Of a DNA stretch of 22,141 nucleotides, positions 1 to 6,694 are shown piece by piece. This DNA is from an uncultured Lachnobacterium sp. (GTDB lineage Bacteria > Bacillota > Clostridia > Lachnospirales > Lachnospiraceae): the NCBI GenBank assembly GCA_937889225.1, contig CALAST010000064.1:1-22141 (forward strand). The letters run 5' to 3'. The translations under genes were made by a program, and so were the position numbers. A model generated the notes under the pieces. That model was given only the letters and a program-made list of their open reading frames with translations, had not been told where the DNA came from and searched no databases. The first letter of the stretch is position 1. Each line of letters begins with the position of its first letter.

Positions 1-170
1 GAATTTGTATCACTATCTTCCTTATTTAAAATACCGTCTGTTTCCTGCTCTTTCGTACTTTCATCCGGTACTGCACTCTCTACAATCGCATTATTCTGTG
101 GTAAGGTCTGCATCGTATCCGATGTGACATTCAGTAAATCCCTTTCGCTTACTTCTGTTAAAAAGTACAC
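1..170 (-). other. Displaced 3' reading frame of the DUF4366 (CD1107-like) gene, partial
   Basis: The stop at 158-160 ends the upstream 415-codon frame. The -1 frame, entered at the A5 run (171-175 on this strand), stays open for 56 codons to the window edge. It begins V-Y-F-L-T-E-V-S-E-R-D-L-L-N, which is how the conserved DUF4366 motif should continue after the FYLVIDKSGEVKK that ends the upstream frame. After that it becomes an acidic S/T/E/D-rich linker. I read this as the true continuation of the same protein, separated by one missing base. The C-terminus lies outside the window. The family assignment is from memory; the open frame is visible directly. Confidence 0.6.
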
Positions 171-1405
171 TTTTTCACTTCCCCGGATTTATCAATCACA
201 AGATAAAATACCTTTTCCGTATTAGTTTTTATGGTATAAAACTCTTTTTTGCTTTCATCTACATACTCGATTACCTCTGCCTGTGCATCCGAAGGCGGAG
301 TCGGTGTCGCATTTTCCGGCAGAATTGTTTCCTCTTTTTCTTCTTCGGTACGATAATAAATATTTTTTGTCTTATAAACATCCGACATGTTTCCAGCCAT
401 GTCAATTGCCTGTATGGTAAAATATTCATATCCGGTATCAAATTCCTGCAAACGTACATTTAATATGCCATTTGTCAGTTCCGTAAATTCATATCCGTTT
501 ACATAAACTGCCTTAACTCCTGAATCGCTGTCCATTGCCTGCACGGAAAGAAGTCCACCATTTACCGCCGCATTTAAAACCGGCTTTGTCTTATCAAAAC
601 AAGTGATGTAGCGTGTTTTCTCATAAGTTGCTCCATTTTTATCCGTAACCATCACATATACACTACAGTTTTCGGAAACTACAAAACGCAAATCATCCGT
701 AATGTCCATCCAGTTTCCGTTTTTGCTGATTTTCACTTTTACGGAATCCATTACAAAATTTTCCGTCGCAAGCGTATCTTCTGCAGATACGGATACAGCT
801 GCCTCATCTTTATGCCAGCCTGCCTGTGGCTCAATCGTAATTTTCACATCCGGTGCGATATATTCCGTATCATCCTTTCCCTGTGTATCTTCCGCTGTTT
901 CTGTATTTTCCGAGTTTTCACTATTCTCTGATTCTGTAGAGAGTGTGTGTTCCAAACTCTCACTATTCTCTGTTTCTGTGGATAGTGTATTTTTCACATT
1001 CTCACTATTTTCTACTTCTTCAGACTGTGTAGTTTCAGAACTTTCACTCACCTCTGCTTCCATTGACAATGCATGCACCAAATCCTCTGCTTGGAATTTT
1101 TCCATTTCCTGCCGTTCTTCTAATTGCTTATTTTGCATACTTTCTGTTTCTGCATATGTTTCAGCAATTACCGACACCTCTGGTTCAGATTCTGTGATAC
1201 CCGCATATGCACACATTTGATGCTCTACTACAAATGATGACACGCCAAGCAGTATCGCAAAGAGTAACACCATTCCGCCTCGAATCCCCTGCATGATTTT
1301 CCTGTCTTTCATCTTTGCTTCATTTTCTCTCACAGCCTTTTTATATCCATAAGGCTGCTTTTTTCTTTTAATTTTAATCTTCCATGGTTTTATCTTAATT
1401 TTCAT
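158..1405 (-). CDS. DUF4366 (CD1107-like) mobile-element surface protein, frameshifted near its 3' end
   Basis: This is a 415-codon frame. Residues 1-43 are very basic (KIKIKPWKIKIKRKK) and probably cytoplasmic. A hydrophobic segment at about 44-66 is a signal or anchor. Residues 75-185 are an S/T/E/N-rich spacer with degenerate repeats. Residues 190-350 look like two Ig-like beta domains (for example 'DKTKPVLNAAVNGG', 'FTIQAIDMAGNMSDVY'). The C-terminal 'EFYTIKTNTEKVFYLVIDKSGEVKK' matches the start of the DUF4366 domain of CD1107-type proteins, which follow VirB4, a hydrolase and DUF4315 in Tn1549-like elements. Its start overlaps the upstream stop as ATGA, so the two genes are translationally coupled. 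The stop at 158-160 probably comes from a one-base loss in an A run, because the domain resumes in the next frame. Its role in transfer is unknown; it is probably exposed at the cell surface. Confidence 0.72.
   Translation of the reverse strand: MKIKIKPWKIKIKRKKQPYGYKKAVRENEAKMKDRKIMQGIRGGMVLLFAILLGVSSFVVEHQMCAYAGITESEPEVSVIAETYAETESMQNKQLEERQEMEKFQAEDLVHALSMEAEVSESSETTQSEEVENSENVKNTLSTETENSESLEHTLSTESENSENSENTETAEDTQGKDDTEYIAPDVKITIEPQAGWHKDEAAVSVSAEDTLATENFVMDSVKVKISKNGNWMDITDDLRFVVSENCSVYVMVTDKNGATYEKTRYITCFDKTKPVLNAAVNGGLLSVQAMDSDSGVKAVYVNGYEFTELTNGILNVRLQEFDTGYEYFTIQAIDMAGNMSDVYKTKNIYYRTEEEKEETILPENATPTPPSDAQAEVIEYVDESKKEFYTIKTNTEKVFYLVIDKSGEVKKCTF
171..175 (-). other. A5 homopolymer at the frameshift of the DUF4366 gene
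   Basis: The coding strand reads GAA GTG AAA AAG TGT ACT TTT TAA. With a sixth A it would read GAA GTG AAA AAA GTG TAC TTT TTA ACA GAA, which stays open to the window edge and restores a coherent domain. It may be a natural deletion, a sequencing error in a homopolymer, or slippage. The sequence G-AAA-AAG is not a perfect X-XXY-YYZ slippery heptamer. Confidence 0.6.
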
Positions 1406-2895
1406 TCTTCTATTGTTTCCTCACTTTCAGAAGTTACTATTTCTATGAAAAGCGGCACCGGAATTTCATATGTTCCGATACCATTCTGCAATAATTCTAC
1501 TGCCCCTACCGACACTTGAAGTTCTTCAGTATCACATTCTTCCATTCTATTATTTTGCATAAAATCTGCATTTTCCTGAAGCTGTGCCGAACTACAAGAA
1601 TACTCCGTACTTCCTGAAATATTCATGTTCAAACAATCCGAAATATCAACTGTTTCTGTTCCCTTTCGAGCAGTTCCATACTCTTGTGCATTTTCGTCTA
1701 TACTGATACGAATTCCGGTATAGGCATTTCCAAGTCTTCCATAGGCATAAATACTTTCACTTCCTGCATATGTCATATGTTCTGCATCCAAAGTTAATGC
1801 TATTTCAACCGGAATGGATAAATACAATTCGTAGGTTAAATCCGCTTCTTCCAAATCCACTACTTCATAACCACACACCGAACAATGCTTAAAAACTTCT
1901 ATATTATATGTACCGGTTTCTTCATCATAGAGTACGTCCCCATACCCGTCCTGTATCAGATATTCCTTACATAACCACTCAATCTGTTCTGCTCCATTTT
2001 CAAAGTAAGTTTTTAAGTCACTGTTATAATGAATATACAAATTCTCGGAAGCCGGAAGATATGATGTTTTGAATGTCTGTGTTTTATGCATATCATCTGT
2101 TGTAATTGCATAGACATAGCAGTCTGTAAATGCATTACTCCTTAACAGATAATTATCCAAAAATGTGACATTTTCTCCAACTAAAAAGGTAGTGATATCC
2201 GCTGAACGAAATGGGCCATACGTTCCGGTTTTTGGCGAATCCATTCCTGCCGCTATTGCATTGTAAAACACTTTTCCAATCGTGTTATAGGTAAATGCAA
2301 GGCTTTTTCCGGACATATCCGTAACAAATGCACTTACATTTTCTGCTATGATAAGTTCCCCAATGGAAATATACGAACTGCAAAATGCCGATGCTCCCAC
2401 ACTTTCTGCTGTAATGGTAAGGCGTTCTAATGTCATTTCTGCATCCTGAAAGATATAATTCGGAATGGATTTTACATTCTCAGAAATTTCCAATATGTTT
2501 ATTTCACTTCTCATAAACGGACTTTCCACATCAGACGTACTGGTCATACTGGCAACATCATTGGTAAGTACAAGTACTTCCGGCAGAAAACGAAGTGTCC
2601 CAATCTGGCTATATGCAAACTGCATATAGTCGTGAGAAGCTGTTGTACTGAAATAAGATTCCGAAAACATTTCCACATTTTCTCCAATCGTAAGTGTTCC
2701 TATCGAAATAGCAGAACCGGAAAACGCATTTGACCCGATTTCTTTTACATTTAATGTTAAACTTTCCAAATTTATTTTTGCTTCATCAAACAGATACTCT
2801 GGAAGGATTTCTACTTGTTCTCCAATTACCACATCTCCAATCTCTGCTTTGTGGAACATTCCATACACGGAAAATATACTGTTCTTTCCTGCCAC
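1402..2895 (-). CDS. C-terminal part of a giant secreted BspA/LRR_5-like repeat protein (frame 2 after frameshift)
   Basis: This is the continuation of the gene at 2937-5294, not an independent gene. The ATG at 2895 is internal to a repeat. The same frame is open upstream to about 2970, where it encodes HEYNQFAETSVGTVCY, the missing end of repeat 5. Residues 10-260 hold repeats 6, 7 and a decayed 8, with the family pattern 'A-I-LTIGENVE-LPEYLF ... VKEIG-SAFSG--ISIGTL-IGE'. Residues 280-345 include a Cys pair (HCSVCGYE). The last 150 residues form a beta-rich domain beginning 'ELYLSIPVEIALTLD' and ending 'IPVPLFIEIV', which resembles the separate 193-aa protein at 5306-5887. There is no LPxTG motif or terminal membrane segment. 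The start has no convincing ribosome binding site. The stop overlaps the next start (ATGA). Confidence 0.7.
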   Translation of the reverse strand: MAGKNSIFSVYGMFHKAEIGDVVIGEQVEILPEYLFDEAKINLESLTLNVKEIGSNAFSGSAISIGTLTIGENVEMFSESYFSTTASHDYMQFAYSQIGTLRFLPEVLVLTNDVASMTSTSDVESPFMRSEINILEISENVKSIPNYIFQDAEMTLERLTITAESVGASAFCSSYISIGELIIAENVSAFVTDMSGKSLAFTYNTIGKVFYNAIAAGMDSPKTGTYGPFRSADITTFLVGENVTFLDNYLLRSNAFTDCYVYAITTDDMHKTQTFKTSYLPASENLYIHYNSDLKTYFENGAEQIEWLCKEYLIQDGYGDVLYDEETGTYNIEVFKHCSVCGYEVVDLEEADLTYELYLSIPVEIALTLDAEHMTYAGSESIYAYGRLGNAYTGIRISIDENAQEYGTARKGTETVDISDCLNMNISGSTEYSCSSAQLQENADFMQNNRMEECDTEELQVSVGAVELLQNGIGTYEIPVPLFIEIVTSESEETIEE

Positions 2896-2936
2896 ATATG
2901 ATAATTCTGCAAACTTGGCATTGTAACATACTGTGC

Positions 2937-5294
2937 CTACACTCGTTTCAGCAAACTGGTTGTACTCATGGATATGGTGGTACTGTAATAGGATTCTTCA
3001 AAAATTTCCACATCTTCCCCTATCGTCAATGTACCAATGGAAATATCCGGCCCCGAAAATGCATATGCGCCAATCTGCTTTACATTTACATGTAATTCCT
3101 CCAATGACATTTCTGCACTGTCAAACAGATATTCCGGAAGACTCTCTACATACTCGCCAATAGTAAGCGTTCCGATTTTCGCCTGCCGAAACATTCCATA
3201 CACAGTTTCAACGGAGGCTGTTCCTACTACATGTGACAATTCTGTCGCTTTTGCTTCGTAACAAACCTTATCTATGGTTACTGCCGCAAACTGGTTATAC
3301 TCATGTGACGTTGCTGTGCTGTAATACGATTCTGCAAAAATTTCCACATCTTCTCCAACCGTAAGTGTTCCGATGGAAATATCGGCTCCTGAAAATGCAC
3401 TTGCTCCGATTTCCTTTACGTTTACATACAGTTCTTCCACGGACATTTTTGCACTATCAAACAGATACTCCGGAAGGCTCTCTACATTTTCTCCGATGGT
3501 AAGTGTTCTGATTTCTGCTTGTCGGAACATTCCATATACCGTAGTTATCGTTCCTTTCTCTTGTGTATAAGAAAGTTTCACATCCGGTGCTTCATATATC
3601 AAATTTTCTACTTTTATCGCAGAAAACTGTTCGTAGTAATGATTGATTGCCGTACTGTAATAGGATTCTGCAAATGTCTGCACCTCACTTCCAATCACAA
3701 GTGTTCCAAAAGAAATCTTTGTACCGCTGAACGCATACGCACCAAGTTCCTGCACATGCAGTTCCAATCTCTCCATGGAAAGCAATGAATTTTGGAAAAG
3801 CAATTCTGCAATCACACTTACATTTTCTCCAATGATAAGTTCCCCAAGCTCTGCTCCATGAAACGGACCATCAAAATCCACAGCTGCCGAAGTCGGCATT
3901 TTATATCCCAGTTGCGTTGTTCTTGCAAGCAGAGTAACACAATCAATTTCAGCATCTCCAAACTGTTTATAATGGTGATGGACTGCAGTAGAATATGGTG
4001 ATTCCTCAAAAGTTGTAACACTTTCCTCCAGTATCAGATTTTCGATATGTATGTTTTCCCCATAAAATGCCATTGCTCCAATCACAGGAACAGACAAAGT
4101 CAACTCATCCATTTGCAGGATTGCTCCACAAAACAAAAACTCTGGAATACGCTCTACATTTTCATGAAATATGACTGTCCCGATTTGCGAACCGGCAAAT
4201 ATTCCATGCACATCCGGATGCAAAGTAGTCTCCTGTGGAATGATCATTTCAAAATCTGCTACTTCCACAATCAGAGTTTCTATCGTACAATCTCCAAACT
4301 GTTTCCATATATGACCGGTTGCCGTTTCCACATATCCGGAAAAACTTTTTATTCCCTCTGCCAAAGTAAGCGTTCCAATGAAAAGACCTTGAAACGCATT
4401 TGCTCCAACGGATGCACAAGTAATCGTGAGTTCCGGAATCATTATTTCAGGATTGCTAATTACACAGTTTTTGTCATTTTCTACAGAAGCTACCACATAT
4501 CCGTCCAGCTCTGCCGGTATCGTCAATGCACTTCCCAAAAGTGTAATTTCAAAAATAACTGCCTGCCCGTTTTCATCCAAGCGATAAGTAAATACATTTC
4601 CCAATTCATCCATATGGGTATAAGTAACGACTTCTGTGGATTCTTCTGTTATTGCCTCTGTTTTGGATAACATCTCAATCCCTGCAACTTCCATCTGTCC
4701 TATGTTTTCTGATTGCATGGTATTCTCTGTTTCCAAAGTTTGCTCTGTCTCTGAAATTTGTTCGATTTCGGTATTTTGCTCCGTTTCTAAATTTTGTCGT
4801 TTGGCACTTTCTTTCTCTGTATCTGAACTTTGCTCCACTTCACTATTTTGTTCTGTCTCTAAACTTTGTTCTGTTTCGCTATTCTGCTCGATTTCTAAGT
4901 TTTGTCCTTCGGCACTTTCTTTCTCCGTATCTAAACTTTGCTCCACCTCACTATTTTGTTCAGCATCCAAACTTTGTTCCGTTTCATTATTTTGCTCTGC
5001 TTCCAAAACTATCTCTGTTTCGCTATTCTGCTCCACTTCTTCAGTCTGCTCATTTTCCAACTCCTGATTGCTTTCGGTATCCGATTCATTTTCTGTATTG
5101 TGTTTCTTTTTAGTATTGACCTCTATTTCTGTGCTTTCTTCTACTGTCACATTTTCTCCCATTTCTGCAGCCTGTACGGATATCGGACTAAGAAACTCTA
5201 ACAGAAAACCAAATGACAGCATGAAGCACAACAGAGAGCGATAAATCGCTCCCCGTTGCCTTTTCTTCCCATAAAATTTTTTTCTTTTTTTCAT
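2937..5294 (-). CDS. Giant secreted BspA/LRR_5-like repeat protein, N-terminal part (ends at a frameshift)
   Basis: Residues 1-43 are a long basic signal peptide, with cleavage likely after SPISVQAA. Residues 50-200 are a strongly acidic E/T/S/Q/N spacer built from decayed units such as 'SETEQSLETEQNSEVEQ'. From about 255 come repeats of about 112 residues, each with two LRR_5-like blocks: 'IGTLTIGENVESLPEYLF' and 'VKEIGASAFSGADISIGTL', then 'SYYST-SHEYNQF'. This pattern is known from BspA-type surface proteins, thought to act in adhesion. Repeats 4-6 are nearly identical at DNA level with a 336-nt period. The frame stops at 2937 after the out-of-frame tail 'SMSTTSLLKRV'. The repeat crossing the break is 335 nt, so one base is missing near 2970. 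The intact product with 1402-2895 would be about 1,290 residues. A weak AGGA precedes the start. Confidence 0.78.
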   Translation of the reverse strand: MKKRKKFYGKKRQRGAIYRSLLCFMLSFGFLLEFLSPISVQAAEMGENVTVEESTEIEVNTKKKHNTENESDTESNQELENEQTEEVEQNSETEIVLEAEQNNETEQSLDAEQNSEVEQSLDTEKESAEGQNLEIEQNSETEQSLETEQNSEVEQSSDTEKESAKRQNLETEQNTEIEQISETEQTLETENTMQSENIGQMEVAGIEMLSKTEAITEESTEVVTYTHMDELGNVFTYRLDENGQAVIFEITLLGSALTIPAELDGYVVASVENDKNCVISNPEIMIPELTITCASVGANAFQGLFIGTLTLAEGIKSFSGYVETATGHIWKQFGDCTIETLIVEVADFEMIIPQETTLHPDVHGIFAGSQIGTVIFHENVERIPEFLFCGAILQMDELTLSVPVIGAMAFYGENIHIENLILEESVTTFEESPYSTAVHHHYKQFGDAEIDCVTLLARTTQLGYKMPTSAAVDFDGPFHGAELGELIIGENVSVIAELLFQNSLLSMERLELHVQELGAYAFSGTKISFGTLVIGSEVQTFAESYYSTAINHYYEQFSAIKVENLIYEAPDVKLSYTQEKGTITTVYGMFRQAEIRTLTIGENVESLPEYLFDSAKMSVEELYVNVKEIGASAFSGADISIGTLTVGEDVEIFAESYYSTATSHEYNQFAAVTIDKVCYEAKATELSHVVGTASVETVYGMFRQAKIGTLTIGEYVESLPEYLFDSAEMSLEELHVNVKQIGAYAFSGPDISIGTLTIGEDVEIFEESYYSTTISMSTTSLLKRV
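2971..2985 (-). other. Frameshift site in the repeat protein gene
   Basis: The TATGGAATGTT landmark of successive repeats begins at 3536, 3200 and 2865 (minus-strand reading). Spacings are 336 and then 335 nt. The coding strand reads ...ACC ACC ATA TCC ATG AGT, whereas the neighbouring repeats encode S-T-x-S-H-E-Y-N-Q-F. Restoring one base just before CATGAGTAC (2970) reconnects the two frames exactly. Confidence 0.85.
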
Positions 5295-5305
5295 AGGCTG
5301 TTATC

Positions 5306-5887
5306 CTACTGCACATCTTCAAATGAAATCACAATCGGTACGTTTGTGTAATAACCCCCCACTCCATAAATTGGAAGCATTCCCTCAATAGAAACAGAAA
5401 GAACTGCCTTATGCTCCACATCTTTGCTTTCTTTCATATTCATATAATTTGCAAGTGTCTGCTCTGCTGTAAATGTTCCACTACTCAAAGTTTCTGTTAC
5501 ACTTCCATTGTAAAAATCATTATCAAATAATACCGCTTCTGTATCTGCATTTTTCTTGAAATATACATTTCCATAATCTGCATCCTGATCATTTACTGCC
5601 ACGGAAAGCATGGTCTTTTCTTCCATCAGTCCGTATGCATACACCACATCTTCTCCGGTAAAGTTTTTATCTTCATCCAACTCTAAAGAAATCGATGTCG
5701 GAATGGAAAGTACAAGATTCAAACCGAGTTCTTCCAAATCTGCTTCTGTTACATCCGCAGAAGCAATTACGTTTGCTGTATCCCCATCGTTTGGCTTTAT
5801 GGTTGTTGTTTCTGCAAGGGTAGTCATTGGTAAAGATGCCATAAGTACCATCATTGTCAGCATTGCTGTGATTACATTCTTTTTCAT
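5306..5887 (-). CDS. Small secreted protein related to the C-terminal domain of the giant repeat protein
   Basis: I place the start at the ATG at 5887 (MKKNVITAMLTMMVLMAS), because GGAG lies 8 nt upstream and a clean signal peptide follows, with cleavage likely after LAE or TLA. That gives 193 residues. A longer frame to 5962 would need a TTG start inside a hairpin and is unlikely. The mature protein is one beta-rich domain: 'GLNLVLSIPTSISLELDEDKNFTGEDVVYAYG', then 'ADYGNVYF' and a final 'NVPIVISFEDV'. The same landmarks occur at the end of the giant repeat protein ('LYLSIPVEIALTLD', 'SIYAYGRLG', 'QEYGTA', 'IPVPLFIEIV'), so the two are paralogous domains. It is the first gene of the surface cluster, 11 nt upstream of the repeat-protein gene. 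It could be a subunit or binding partner of that protein; I recognise no named family. Confidence 0.72.
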   Translation of the reverse strand: MKKNVITAMLTMMVLMASLPMTTLAETTTIKPNDGDTANVIASADVTEADLEELGLNLVLSIPTSISLELDEDKNFTGEDVVYAYGLMEEKTMLSVAVNDQDADYGNVYFKKNADTEAVLFDNDFYNGSVTETLSSGTFTAEQTLANYMNMKESKDVEHKAVLSVSIEGMLPIYGVGGYYTNVPIVISFEDVQ

Positions 5888-5948
5888 GTTCATTTCTCCA
5901 TTTCGTTTTTTATTTTTTAATTTGGCATATTTTAATAACAGAAAACAA

Positions 5949-6019
5949 GCGGATATTCGCAATCCGCATTCGCTACTTGCTCATAGCCAAATAACCGCTT
6001 TGCGGTTTATCTACTCTGC
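5949..6019 (-). ncRNA. Structured intergenic element, copy A
   Basis: On the minus strand it reads GCAGAGTAGATA, hairpin AACCGC-AAA-GCGGTT (5993-6007), linker TATGAGCAAGTAGCGAAT, hairpin GCGGAT-TGCGAAT-ATCCGC (5949-5967). The same order, linker and loop recur at 15641-15702, with different but still paired stems. It lies 60-130 nt upstream of the 193-aa gene, so it may be in its 5' untranslated region. Two further hairpins lie upstream (6035-6068 and 6083-6104). I do not recognise a known RNA family. Confidence 0.45.
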
Positions 6020-6112
6020 ATGGTTCTCCGTAATCTGCTCTCGTTGTCGCTTCGCTCCTAGAGAGCAGAACTGCGAACGCAAGTTGGGGCTTGTAATCCC
6101 CAACCGATACAA
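6011..6112 (-). CDS. Possible 33-codon small ORF in the structured intergenic region
   Basis: A TTG codon at 6112 follows AAGGGGAG by 4 nt and opens a 33-codon frame ending at TAG 6011. The product would be basic and hydrophilic (MYRLGITSPNLRSQF...). The frame runs through the hairpins at 6035-6068 and 6083-6104, so the sequence is at least as likely to be constrained by structure as by coding. I offer it only because the ribosome binding site is strong. Confidence 0.15.
   Translation of the reverse strand: MYRLGITSPNLRSQFCSLGAKRQREQITENHAE
6035..6104 (-). other. Two stem-loops between the DUF4315 gene and the surface cluster
   Basis: Minus-strand stems are GTTGGGG/CCCCAAC (6083-6104, 8-nt loop) and CTGCTCTC/GAGAGCAG (6035-6068). 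Together with copy A they make most of 5949-6104 foldable. Neither is followed by a T run, so they are not ordinary terminators. The rest of 6105-6201 shows no gene. Confidence 0.4.
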
Positions 6113-6201
6113 GAAACTCCCCTTAGCCACCACTTAATGCTCTACGCATTTGAAGTGAGGGATTTTCTTGATTTGGTTAAACTGTTACCTATTTTATATG
6201 C

Positions 6202-6540
6202 TTATCGCAATTCCGTGTTTTCTTCCAAATTTTCATCCACACGGTCTGCTTCTAAACATCTGCTATTTTGTTGCACTTGTAATAAACTATTTTCTCTTTC
6301 TTCTGCTTTTAAAAGCAGTTTTCGATTTTCTGCTTTATGTTCTTCCAACATTTCCCCAAGCTCTTCCGGAGAAATTTTAAATTTCTCCAAAATAGCCATT
6401 GCTTCTTCTTTTTCCTTTTCACGAATGTATTCTACCAATTCGCTTTCTCTCTTTTGTGCTTTCGCTATTTTCTCTCGGTTTTTCTTTAATTCCTGTATTG
6501 CTTTTTCCTTTGTCAATTCCTCACCTGCCTTTTTCCTCAC
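6202..6540 (-). CDS. DUF4315-family conjugative element protein
   Basis: A 112-codon frame with a GTG start at 6540. A TTG at 6516 (giving MTKEKAIQEL) preceded by AAGGCAGG is an alternative that fits the family's short N-terminus better. Residues 9-45 and 65-90 are highly charged and predicted to be helical coiled coil ('ELKKNREKIAKAQKRESELVEYIREKEKE'). The central 'AMAILEKFKISPEELGEMLEEH' is the hallmark I associate with DUF4315, a small cytoplasmic protein found between the cell-wall hydrolase and the CD1107-like gene in Tn1549-like elements, which is nearly its position here. In this window the surface genes lie between it and the DUF4366 gene. Its function is unknown. Confidence 0.7.
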   Translation of the reverse strand: MRKKAGEELTKEKAIQELKKNREKIAKAQKRESELVEYIREKEKEEAMAILEKFKISPEELGEMLEEHKAENRKLLLKAEERENSLLQVQQNSRCLEADRVDENLEENTELR

Positions 6541-6548
6541 TCAAAACA

Positions 6549-6648
6549 TTCACTATTCACTCGTACCTTATAAATAGCAATAATTTATTGATACACCTAA
6601 CAGATACCATGTAAACCTCTGACATAGTGAATATTTCTAATTCACTAT
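6549..6648. repeat. ATTCACTAT motifs, including a 9-bp inverted repeat
   Basis: ATTCACTAT occurs at 6549-6557 and 6640-6648, and inverted (ATAGTGAAT) at 6624-6632. The last two form a perfect hairpin with a 7-nt spacer. All lie in the 154-bp gap between the M23 and DUF4315 genes. No T run follows, so an operator or mRNA-processing hairpin is more plausible than a terminator. Confidence 0.4.
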
Positions 6649-6694
6649 TGTTACTTACTCATAAACATATGAATTTCGTTATTTTTCTTATTTG

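Noticed and set aside
165..180. Programmed -1 frameshift in the DUF4366 gene
   Set aside because: G-AAA-AAG is not a full slippery heptamer, and I see no clear stimulatory hairpin or internal Shine-Dalgarno; a one-base deletion or sequencing error is simpler.
4636..5201. Plus-strand Cys/Ser/Phe-rich ORFs opposite the acidic spacer
   Set aside because: They mirror the E/T/S repeats of the minus-strand surface protein and have no start signal or domain.
5888..5962. N-terminal extension of the 193-aa secreted protein (TTG start at 5962)
   Set aside because: The extension begins inside a hairpin, lacks a ribosome binding site, and would bury a clean signal peptide that has its own GGAG-preceded ATG.
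5949..6137. Remnant of an IS200/IS605-type element or its guide RNA
   Set aside because: The dense hairpins suggested it, but I found no transposase or TnpB coding trace nearby and cannot match a known end; I kept it only as a structured element.
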